Source of the DNA: Cyclina sinensis
Taxonomy: Eukaryota; Mollusca; Bivalvia; Venerida; Veneridae
Assembly: GCA_012932295.1 (NCBI GenBank)
Contig: JAAONU010000011.1
Location: forward strand, 17,072,136-17,136,135
Direction: 5' to 3'
Length of the DNA stretch: 64,000 nucleotides
The notes beneath the pieces are model-generated. The model saw only the letters and a program-made list of their open reading frames with translations. It did no database searches and had not been told where the DNA came from. Positions 35,521-46,000 of this stretch are shown here, one piece after another. The translations under genes were made by a program, and so were the position numbers. How positions within the stretch are numbered: the first letter of the stretch is position 1; every line of letters starts with the position of its first letter.

Positions 35521-36044
35521 TATCATTTGTATGTGCAGTATTTACGATGTACTTATAAGTATTTTAAGTACTACTCCAGTACTACTCAAGTACAGTGAAA
35601 TTAATAATTGTACTCACTGAGTAAGTACTAAATCCAAAAGTACTTGAGTAGTACTTGAGTACCTATTTTCAGTACTCGATTCATTCCTGATCTAAACTAA
35701 GTTGTCGACTCATTTTTGTCACAGAAACACATCACAATATAAATTTTTACCCACTTCTATCAGTAAAAAAATTACCCCGTCAGTCACAGGGTAGAGACAT
35801 TATTTATATTATCAATTTTAACAAAAGTGAAGAACAAGTAGCATCTAAGTCGCTGACATTCATTTTACTGACCGAAAGGGCATGGGTTCAATCCTGGTGA
35901 ATTCATTTTTTGCTTTTCACCTTCCATGGTGTATAGAAGCATTATATTGTTTTTCCATACTATATTCACTTCTCTTGAATTTTAAATTAAAAAACTTTCA
36001 GCTAAATTTTGTGACGCAGTCGCTTTAATCAAAAAGCTTGCTTT

Positions 36045-36484
36045 TAAAGCGACTGACACACAGATGGGCCAACAATGAAAAAAAAAAGAAAATTTTGATA
36101 CATCTAGAATGTGAAGAACATATCTAAATTAAGTTATTGACCCATTTTTTGTGACAGGAACATGCAAAAATATGAAGATATGCACACTTTTATTTGTAAA
36201 AATTTACCCCGTTAGTCAAGGGGTAGATACTTTGGTTATAATTTTAATTTTCACGAGTTATGATAACTAGACTCTGTGGCTTAGTGGTAGATCATCTCTC
36301 TATGTTTTACTGACCGAAAGGGCATGGGCTCGAATCCTGGAAGAAGCAAAACTGTTTTTTCAGTTTTCATGGTGTAACATAAACATAATATTATATTTGT
36401 TTTTTTTTTTTCATATTATTTTAACCTGTCTTCAGTTCTAAAGAAACAAAGTTTTAAGCTTAATTCTGTGAGTCAGTCGCTTTA
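36045..36484. mobile_element. TAAAGCGACTGAC inverted-repeat element, complete copy, with internal tRNA-like promoter
   Basis: The ends read TTTAAAGCGACTGAC(A/T)CACAGA on both strands (start about 36043; end ...TCAGTCGCTTTAAA about 36486), with one mismatch over some 22 bp. There is no coding capacity in 440 bp. Inside is a tRNA-like pair of pol III boxes: box A TGGCTTAGTGG (about 36279-36289) and box B GGGCTCGAATCCT (about 36328-36340), with the family-conserved ACTGACCGAAAGGGCATGGG between them. It is 17 bp from the interrupted copy, so the two are adjacent insertions or a duplication. Confidence 0.85.
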
Positions 36485-36686
36485 AACAAATACCTAACTC
36501 GGTTTAAGTGGGGTAATTATTCACATTTAGAAAACATGCGATTATAAAACCATGTAGCGAATCTACTATGTTGCAAATAGACTACTTGTGAAAGAACATG
36601 GGTAGCGAATGTGAACAGATAGCAAACCATGTAGCAAAATGATCAGTATACCAACTGACTTAATTGACCAATTTAGACGAGTGTAG

Positions 36687-37205
36687 AACAATAGCCCACT
36701 AGGACAATAGCCCGCTAGGTCAACAGCCCACTTGACAATAGCCCACTTATATACAATATACATAATTATGAATTTAAATGAGAAAAAAAGTATGTAATGA
36801 GTTTAAAATATAAGTATTCATAAGTCAACAGTGTAAACTGTTTTTTTTTTTAATTCAAAAGTTTCTGTTTAAACAACAGCAGATCCAGATCCAATGGGTT
36901 ATTTACAATGGTACCAGCTATATACTTTTTACTCATGTTTTATTTGGTAGACGAAGAATAATGTATAATTGAATATGAAACTTAATGTTTTGACTATAAA
37001 CAAAGGATTGAATTTGTATTTAAAATATATAGATGTAAATAAGCCATGAGATAAATATCAAATTTGATTTTTAACCATTTTTGATAAGCAGTGGGCTATT
37101 GTCCTCCCTGTCAAATATAGCAGTGGGCTACTGTCCTGTGGGATATTGTCCAGTAGGCTATTGTCCTAGTGGGCTATTGTGCCACTGGGCTATTGTCTGT
37201 TCCCC
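36687..37205. repeat. Foldback element with arms of short GACAATAGCCCACTA tandem repeats
   Basis: The left arm (36687-36750) has four units of (G)ACAATAGCCCACTAG or variants at ~16-20 bp spacing. The right arm (37088-37205) has about six reversed units (AGTGGGCTATTGTCC) with wider spacing. The 340-bp core between them is AT-rich and non-coding. Confidence 0.8.
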
Positions 37206-37209
37206 ATTT

Positions 37210-38618
37210 AGACTGTTCCAAAAATTAGTACCTCCCTAATTATCTCCCTTGTATCCACCATTAAGGGTCTGCAGATTGGAGTAGTTTTATCATGCAGAGC
37301 ATAGAAAAAGTCCCATTTTTACAGATGTACAAATGTAATGTGACTGTGACATTGTATGTTAGAGAAACAGATTCACATAAACAACATGAAGCATTTATTA
37401 TCAGCAAAGACCTATCCCAAAGTCATCTAACTGAAAAAAAGTATATTTGCCGACATCTCAATCTGTTGAACTGCTAAATACATGTCTTCTGATAGATATA
37501 TTCTCTGGAAGACTAATTCTTTTTATTTTATCAAAATGTCACGAAAAACTGCTTTAAAAATGTACATGTATCTGCCTTTAAAAATCTAACTAAAACATGT
37601 AGGTATCAAAATAATTTCATTTTCCGTATTATAAGAAATATCAACAACAATAATTTTTAAAATAAGAATAAGGAAAGCAAATGTATTATTGTAAGATCAA
37701 TATCTTACAAACGTGTGCCTTGCAGCTATTATTTTCTTTCTGCATATACAAACTCAGATGTTGTACTTAACAATACTTTTCAAAAACATATTTCCGAAAT
37801 GCAAGAAATAAAAAACAGAAAAAAAAGTCCATACAGCAATAGATGCTAAATTTCATAAGCTCTTGAATATCTTGTTAGTAAAGCAGAATATATATATTTT
37901 TAAATTATATAACAAACAGGAACAAATAAAGACCATGTTTTATAGCCTTCAGGCATTTTATCAAGAGCAAATTTCGTTATTACAGTGTTTCACTGTGACT
38001 GATCAAGCAAGACCGACAATGACAATTAATGGTGACTTATCAAAACAAAGACAGTATGTCATCATTATATAACGTTACCACATTCCTTACAACACGAAAG
38101 CCAAAAATAGTTTGATAATTAAAGAAGCGGTAAATAATGCACCTTTATTGTCAAGTATTCTTTGAAACTGTATCACAGAATAAAACAAGTTTTAATTGAA
38201 ATAGCGTGAACATGGGGTTGATGAGAGAGATATTTAATTTTGTCTATTTTGTAAGCTTTCAGAGTTGTTCAAATATTTAAAATTATAGTTTCAACTTTCG
38301 ATAAGGAGAACAGTGCTTTCAATATTTATGTGTTTAACACAACTCAAGCTTTCATTCTGAACGGTCTTTTTCACAGTCTTTCATGTATTAATTCGTGTTA
38401 AAAATATGTTCGAGTCAAGAATAAAACATACAAAATGGTAAAAATAATACAATGGAATGATGTTTATTCTGCAACAAAATTCACACGATATAAGGCAGGA
38501 TGTCACCTTGAAATGTGCTGAAGTTATACAAAGTTATACAGAACTTAAGCATCACTGCAAGGTTTAGCAGACTTTTAATGGTAAACGGTCACGTGACCTT
38601 ATAATGCCGGCGGTCAAT
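37210..38618. other. AT-rich non-coding DNA
   Basis: No gene or repeat supported. Short open frames here lack any recognisable domain. Confidence 0.4.
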
Positions 38619-39349
38619 TTAGGTATGAAACCACCAATTCAGTCTCTTGGAGCTTAAAAAATGGTACCCGCATAATGGCGGCTAGAAATAGTTCTCAGTT
38701 TTCTTGGCTATTTTTAACATTTTTGCCCTAATCTGTGTACTTTTTTTTGCTGGAATCATTTTGTTTGACTATTTCTGATAGTGTGGTAGCAATTTTATGC
38801 TCATATGCATTCAGAATAGAATTCACAATGTGAAATTGTTTCACATACCCCAATCTGAAAATTAGCTCAGATTTTTTGTTAATTTAATGGGTAAGTTAAC
38901 ATGAGCAGAAATATCTTTCTTGTTTGAAACACAACCCCCACTTTTCTTCCTATTTTTCATGAGTACAGATATAGATCTACAAGAATATGTAAGTTAAAGC
39001 TATTTAAAAAAGGTTTTGCTATGTTTTACAGCCCTGTGAATTTTATGAATTTTATATAGAATAAAGAAGGAATCTATTTGGTGGTTTCACACCTATAAGG
39101 TCCGTTTTCTAAAATCCAAGATGGCGAAACAATTTCAAATTGTAAATTCTATTCTGAATGCATATGAGCATAAAATTGCTACCTCAATATCAGAAATAGT
39201 CAAACAAAATGATTCCAGCTAAAAAAAATACACAGATTAGGGCCAAAATGTTAAAAATAGCTAAGAAAGCTGAGAACTATTTCTAGCCGCCATTATGCAG
39301 GTACCATTTTTTGAGCTCCAGGAGTCTGAATTGGTGGTTTCATACCTAT
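38619..39349. repeat. Foldback element with ~224-bp inverted arms
   Basis: The left arm (38619-38842) and the reverse complement of the right arm (39126-39349) align along their length at high identity: TAGGTATGAAACCACCAATT, 'taatggcggctagaaatagt', 'ctatttttaacattttg' and 'gcatatgagcataaaattgc' are shared. The central 280 bp contains a further inverted copy of the terminal motif (TTTGGTGGTTTCACACCTAT, 39077-39096), so the element may have formed by partial duplication. Non-coding. Confidence 0.88.
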
Positions 39350-42005
39350 AAGAAAACTTTTTTTTCTGATACTGTGATTTTTTGGTTTCTACATCAAGAG
39401 TAACTAATTTCAACTTAAGAAAATCAAATTTCAGTCCAGAAATACTAGTACTTTTCATAAAATGAAGCTTTTACAATGACTCAAAATGTCTGTGCGGACT
39501 GCGAACAAGAGCAGCAAAATGAAAGAAAGTGTCTGTGGTTTAATTTCTCTGTTATTTTTTAAAACGCGTTATATATTTGAACCTAATCTGTCTCAGCTTA
39601 TGTGTGAATACTTAATTTATCCAATTTTATCAAATTTAGGGTTACGCATTAATAGAAATACATAATATTCTCAGTTGCATGAAGATTTTTGGAGAAAAAA
39701 AGCAAATTTTTCAAATTATTTTGACTTTCAACTAATATTTTGTCCTAATAAGCATGACTGAACTGCAATTCTCTATCTTATATGTGAAAAGGCATCACAC
39801 TAGATTATTTCAAGAGGTTACTGTTATACCTCCTGGTGTAAAATCAGCAAATAGATTTCAAAAGCTATGGTCCTACTGTCTGCCAAAAAAAGATCAAAAT
39901 TTCTCTGGTCCTTCTCTGTCTTGTATCCCCATCTGTCTCAAATGATAGTTTATGCTGTCCATGCCTTCTTTAAACCTAAGAACTGAAGTATTTATATACA
40001 ATATAACAGAATAAATGCTACATTTTTTTTCTTTCATGCCAATTACACCTCTTTGAAGGAGGAAACTTTAACAATTTTAATTCAGAAAAAGTCCAGGAAC
40101 ACCACCTGAATGTTAGACATGTATTCAACATACAAAATTTTATTGTTCATCTATTATATACTGACTTTACACTAATATTAATTGTTCTTTTAACTTCCTG
40201 AGCAATGTTTAACTGTAAGTATGAATGAAAATGACTGTTTACTTACTAAAAATGGCAATGATAGATCTTCAGCATTGGCTCCACATCTATGGCCAGTGTG
40301 TAGTCATGTGAGTACATCTGATATGTGGAAAAGGCAAAGCAATCCTTGAGTCCTAAACACATATACAACCAAAGGAAGGGATTTTTCTAACTGATTAGAA
40401 GAATATTTCACTCTGAAAAAAGAAAATGCATATATTGGCAACTACTGCATGTAACATATACCCACAAATTTTAAACTTCACTTTTCTACCTAATTAGCAT
40501 GTTCTCTTTCAAGATCACTTCATACCCTTACAATATAGCACAAACAGTCAAGCAAATGTTATAAATTGTATGCAATTGATGTGGAACACAGTTTTGGCTA
40601 AAGCAATGTAGCTGCAGTGGATGCTGCTTTGTTAATGGGTTTCCAGAAAATAGCATTGCTTTAGCCTGAAAATTTCCAAATACAAGTACTGTTCTTCCAT
40701 CCATACCTTGTGTGCAAACTGTCAAACTAGAATAATAGCACTGGTTATGTGAAAATACTGTAGCCTAACAAAGCTGAAAGCTTACACAATAAAAGTATTA
40801 ACAGAATCAGAAAACAGATTCCAACAGTAATATTATTTTGTTAGCTTTGAGGTACCTGTCTTTGTGAACCAGCCACAAATATTATACCACTATCTGCTTA
40901 AGACTTCCCAAAGCCTCAACTACACACCATCTTAATCAAATATCATGAAAACTTGAAACAAGCTTAATGCACTTTCTTCTTATCCATAAACAGACTAATA
41001 TAAAACATAACAGAAGCTCAATGACCATAAGAAACATTTTTGACTGAATTAAGTCCTACTGTGCAGTAAAACCTGACATTACCAAACTTCTTGTTCTCAT
41101 CATATACATGAATTTTGAACTCAGCTAACTGTTTCATGTTCACTGAATAAGCTAAACTACACTAAATGGCTCTTGTGAGCACTCTGGCAGCTTACAAAAC
41201 TTACTCCTTGCCAAAAATATCAGGTTTGTGTACACAAAAATTCTGTTTACAGTTTTACAAGGACAATTTTCCTGCAATTTTACCATAATGGCTTAACTGC
41301 AGTACGAAAAGTTTGAAAACTCACTAAATCCACTCCTGGCATACTTCTTTACAGCATTTTAGCAATAAAAAATCAAAATTCTACATTCTGGCAAGTTTAA
41401 AAGTTTTCATATGCAGACAACAGGAAATGAATTTTTTCTTATAATTGCGGACCGGCAATAGCCGGTTCGCTATAATTAATCCGGTGTTTGAAAAGACCTG
41501 TGGGGTTACGTAATAATACGTAGTAGAATGTGTCCTAACATCAGTGCAAATATTGTTATGTTGTTACGAAAAATTCTAGACACAGTCTATTACACTAGCA
41601 GCTCGAGAGGGAGGCGCAACCGTCGCGCGCGCCCTCTAAAATACCCTGACTATAGGTGTTATTGTAGGTCTATTTAGAATATGTCTTTAAATAATGTATA
41701 CTTTATTGTTCAACATTGAATTGAATAATCAGAGGCACATTTGAACCGTTAAAATGGGGTAGAAAACGGACATAAAATTTGCCGAACATTTTGCTCCCCC
41801 CCCCCCCCAACCTGAAATCCTGGAACGCCCCTGGAGTATCGTTCTCTCAATTAATAAGCCGCCATCTTTGACGCAGTCGTTAAGCAAATTGGCAAGTTAT
41901 ATTACAGTTATACGTGCTAATTTTGAGAAAAATTTCGTTGGCTAAAAACATACACATGATATATATGAAGAATGCAGCGGCCAAACAAAGTAGTTTCGTG
42001 GCGGT
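39350..42005. other. Non-coding DNA
   Basis: No exon or repeat I can support across 2.6 kb. Small features are a hairpin (GCGGACCGGC / GCCGGTTCGC, about 41446-41470), a GC-rich patch near 41600-41635 and a C14 run near 41795-41808 followed by 'ctggaacgcccctgga', which looks like the end of a dispersed repeat. Confidence 0.4.
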
Positions 42006-42009
42006 ATGA

Positions 42010-42615
42010 CTTGATACCGGAAAGAGCCCCTTTCCGCGGAAAGGGCTTAATGTGTTCGGAAAGGGTCTGCCAATATAATAACATCATAATTAGATGTATA
42101 ATGGTATTTTACAATAAATTAGAAAAAAATCAAGGGAATCATGTGTAAAAGGTCGTAATACTTGACATAAGTAAATCTCTGCTTGGCATACACCGATCGG
42201 AAAAGACGTAACGTGTTCGAAAAGGGCCGATTCAGTTTAATTTTCACCATCAAAAGTTATTTGTGAATCTGGCTCACAAGTAATGATGCCGAAAAAAGAT
42301 TTTATGTTTTCCAATCTATTTCCAGTTTAACATAAATACATTCAAATGATTAAAATATGTCAACTGTTCAAGAGCAAGGGCCCCTTTCTGCGGAAAGGAC
42401 TTAATGTGTTCGGAAAGGGCGCATCATGATCGGAAAGGGCATAGAATTACTGAGTATAACAAAGTAATTTATTTTTTAACACTTTCTGAAAAATATTAAC
42501 CTTTTATTTAGATATTTCCAAGCACGCATATTTTAGTTATTAATTTACCATTATGAAACCAAATAACTAAAAAGCGCTGTTCGGAAAGGGCTTACATGAT
42601 CGGAAAGGGTATAAT
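42010..42615. repeat. Left tandem arm (GGAAAGGGC units) of an older element hosting the BEL/Pao insertion
   Basis: Four blocks of TTCGGAAAGGGC, mostly preceded by 'cggaaagggcttaatgtg', occur at about 42030-42066, 42195-42228, 42375-42440 and 42575-42610, spaced 160-190 bp. Inverted versions (TTAGCCCTTTCCGAACAG and CACGTTAAGCCCAATTCCGA) lie at 49055-49290, beyond the BEL/Pao element. Confidence 0.75.
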
Positions 42616-42785
42616 AGAATTAATGAAATTAATATTTTTCACATTTTCTAAAAAAAAGTTTTACCTTTTTTGTGCTAGTTTAAATTATTTTCATAAAAAT
42701 AATAAAAAGAATTTATTTAGTAATGTGTCATGGCGCAATGAAATAACTGAAAACCGTATTTTTTACGGTCAGTTACTGATCAGAT

Positions 42786-42974
42786 TGTTGTGAATGTAAC
42801 GTTATTTGCCGCGCCGCGCTTTTCTATGTAACGTCTTTGACGTCACGTCGTATAATTATATTGTTTTGTTGTCGTTGCTATTATATGTAAACAGTTGGTA
42901 ATTTGAACCGAGAGTAAAAGGAAGAACCTAGAACACAACGCATTTGTTTATTATTCAACCCACGCTATACGATA
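42786..42974 (+). repeat. 5' LTR of the BEL/Pao element
   Basis: 189 bp. It contains a full CRE palindrome TGACGTCA (42838-42845) just upstream of a TATA-like TATAATTATA (42851-42860), a plausible promoter. It is identical to the 3' LTR. Confidence 0.95.
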
Positions 42975-43000
42975 TTGGTGCCGTGACCAGCAGAAAGGAT

Positions 43001-46000
43001 ATGAATTTACAGAAGTTACAAATACAGAGAGAGGGTCACCGACGTTTCATTGAGAAATATTTGGAGAAAATCGAACAATCTAAAGAAAATGATTCACTGA
43101 CAGATTTCGATTCAATCCTCAGCGCTATTGAAGCCAAAGTCGGAATTTTAGAGACATTGAATGAGAAAATATTGTCGCAAACGGAAATAGACGGATTGGA
43201 AGAGGAGATATTTCAAACTGACGAGTATACAGTGGAGTTAGATATCAAGCTGTGTCGCTTACGAGCTTTCCGAGGTCAACATGAGAAGAGAACCGAGTCT
43301 AATATTTCACAAGATGACCAACGAAATTCAAGGGACCAGCAGTACAACAACAATGGTTTGAATCCCGACGCTCCAACTTTCCTTCCCGACAGAACTGTAA
43401 GTTATCCTTCTAATACCTCAGTAAATTCGGCACAATTTTACAGACTACCTAAGATATCATTACCAAGTTTTAGCGGAGATATATTAAGATGGCAATCTTT
43501 TTGGGATTCTTATGAGTCAACCATTCACATGAACGCTAATCTCACGGATGTACAGAAGTCCACGTACCTCAAATCTCAACTTGAAGGAAACGCTGCACGA
43601 GTAATTGAAGGTTTTGCTATGACGAACGCAAATTATACCCGAGCCATAGATCTACTGAAAGAAAGATATGGCCAGCAACATAAAATTATTCACGCATCAA
43701 TGCAAGCGCTATTACAATTACCTGCCCCGTCCAACAAAGTATCCAGTTTAAGACATTTTCATGATAAGATGGAGACGTACATTCGAAGTTTAGAAGCTAT
43801 GGGACAGTGCCAAGACACTTACGGAAATCTATTAGTGCCAATAATTTTAGATAAGATACCAAGTGAAATTAGAAGGCAGTTAGCACGTGAAAATGGAGAT
43901 AACAATTGGTCGCTAGAAAATTTGCGTCGTGCAATCAACAGAGAGATTGGTATTCTTGAGGCCGGAAGTGTTCGTAGCGAACCGGAAGTGGACGATTTCA
44001 ATGCAACAGCATCATTTCTGACAAGTGCAAAATACAGGAAAACCGTGCCAAAACATCCAAAATCCGGAACCGGAAGTGCATCACAAAAACCGGAAATCAA
44101 ATGCGCATTTTGTGACAATCAACATAAATCAATTGACTGTGAAAAATACGCAGACATTGAATCAAGACTGAAAATAGTGAGAGAAAAACGCTTGTGTTTT
44201 AACTGTCTAGGCAATCATCCTGTAGTGAAGTGTAATTCTAGTAAGAGATGCCAAAAATGCAAGAGAAAACATCATACAGCGATTTGCAAATCGCGAGAAA
44301 ATAACCAGACGATGTTGACAACCGTTGATTCCGCGTCACCGGAAGCAGCCGTCTTACATTCAAACACGATCCTACCAAATAAGAATGTTCTGTTAAAAAC
44401 CGCCATAGCAACCGTATCGTCACGTGATGTTCAGACTGAAACAAATATTCTTTTCGACGAGGGAGCCCAGAAATCTTTCATTACAGAACAATTAGCCCAA
44501 GAACTTGAACTTACCCGAGACAGTACAGAGACAATTTACTTATCGTCGTTTGGAAGTACCAATAACAAAGTCCAACACACAGACGTAGCTACAGTAAATG
44601 TTGTTACAGACAGAGGCCAGAAGATCCCGATTAGAGTTTTAATAGTGCCTACAATTTCAACGCCGCTTAACCAGAAATTTCAAACCACAGTGTCAAACTT
44701 ACCGTACTTACGTGGACTTAAACTCGCTCATCCGGTTACAGGAGATTCTGTATTTAACATTTCTATGCTGATTGGTGCTGACTATTACTGGGATATTGTA
44801 GAAGACCATATAGTACGAGGAAATGGACCTACTGCTGTAAAGTCAAAAATCGGTTATCTGTTATCCGGACCTTGCCAAGCACAGAGTTCTCGAGTATCAG
44901 ATCACGTGTTCAACGTTATGGCGTCGCCTATGGCAACGGATGTTTTAGAACGGTTTTGGAGCCTTGAAAGTATTGGAGTTACACAGACCGCCGATGATAT
45001 AGACAAGATACGTTATTTCAAGGACTATCAAGATTCGTCCATAGAATACGATAATGGACGCTACACCGCCAAATTACCTTGGAAATTAGACCATTCACCC
45101 CTACCCAGCAATTATGAGATAGTGAAGGCAAGAACCGAAAGTACAATTAGAAGATTGAGAAAAGAGCCCCATTTACTGAGAAAATATGATGACATTATCG
45201 CTGAACAAGAACGCCGTGGTTTTATTGAGGGAATAGATAACGATACCCCACCCACAGGACAAGTCCATTATATTCCACACCACCCAGTAAAAAAAGATTC
45301 AGCGACCACACCCATCCGGATAGTTTATGACTGCAGTTGCCGCACATCTCCCCACCTCCCAAGCTTGAATGACTGTTTAGAATCAACCCCACCCATACTG
45401 AATGATCTTACCGCCATATTAGTGAGATTCCGTCTCCATGGTTACGCCATCACTACAGACATTGAAAAAGCCTTTCTACATGTCGGTTTATATGAAGGAG
45501 ACAGAGATGCTACCAGATTCTTGTGGACAATTGACATTGAAAACAAAGACAGTCCATTACGCACTTACCGCTTTAAATCCGTATTGTTTGGAGCTACCTG
45601 TTCGCCGTTCATGCTTAGCGCCACCATCCTGAAACACCTAGAACTTAACAAGCACGTACACGCAGCCGAGATCTTTGAAAGAGATATATACGTTGACAAT
45701 GTACTTTCAAGCTTCGAAAAAGTATCAGATCTACTTACCTACTTTACAGAGTCGCGAGAGTTGATGTCCAGCGCAGGTATGAATCTACGTTCATGGACCT
45801 CCAACAGTAAAGCCCTTAGAGACCTTGCAAAAACAGAGAATGTACGAGATAGTGATGAAGTTGTCAAGATACTTGGAATGAGATGGGATCCCCTCAGTGA
45901 CGAAATGACATTTACACGAAGAAATATTCCAATACAAGACGTAGTTACGAAGAGAACCATTCTAAAGTACTCATCACAAATCTATGATCCCCTTGGTCTA

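Larger units (their letters stand above)
30836..35691. mobile_element. GTACT-rich hAT-like element nested in the TIR element and itself split by LINE C
   Basis: It is flanked by the imperfect direct repeat CCAAACTA (30828-30835) and CTAAACTA (35692-35699); the uninterrupted sister has CTAAATTA, so this fits an 8-bp hAT-type target duplication. The ends are loosely inverted (AGGGATGGGTTACTCG and, reversed, CAGGAATGAATCGAGTACT). The subterminal regions on both sides (30840-31000 and 35540-35680) are packed with GTACTTGAGTACT-type words. No transposase remains. Confidence 0.7.
30733..36027. mobile_element. TAAAGCGACTGAC inverted-repeat element, copy interrupted by nested insertions
   Basis: The left end TTAAAGCGACTGACTCACAG (about 30731) and right end GTGACGCAGTCGCTTTA (36011-36027) are inverted. 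The copy follows the uninterrupted sister at 36045-36484 up to 'aacatatccaaacta' (30835) and resumes at 'ctaaactaagt' (35692). The pieces between match 'acatctaga', 'gtgaagaacatat', 'aatttacccc' and 'actgaccgaaagggcatggg'. The embedded tRNA-like box B (GGGTTCAATCC, about 35884) is kept, while box A is degraded. About 4.86 kb of foreign sequence lies in the gap. Confidence 0.85.

Noticed and set aside
42944..43000. Upstream start of the BEL/Pao frame inside the 5' LTR
   Set aside because: The first codon there is TTG and part lies in the LTR; the ATG at 43001 just after the primer-binding site is the better start.
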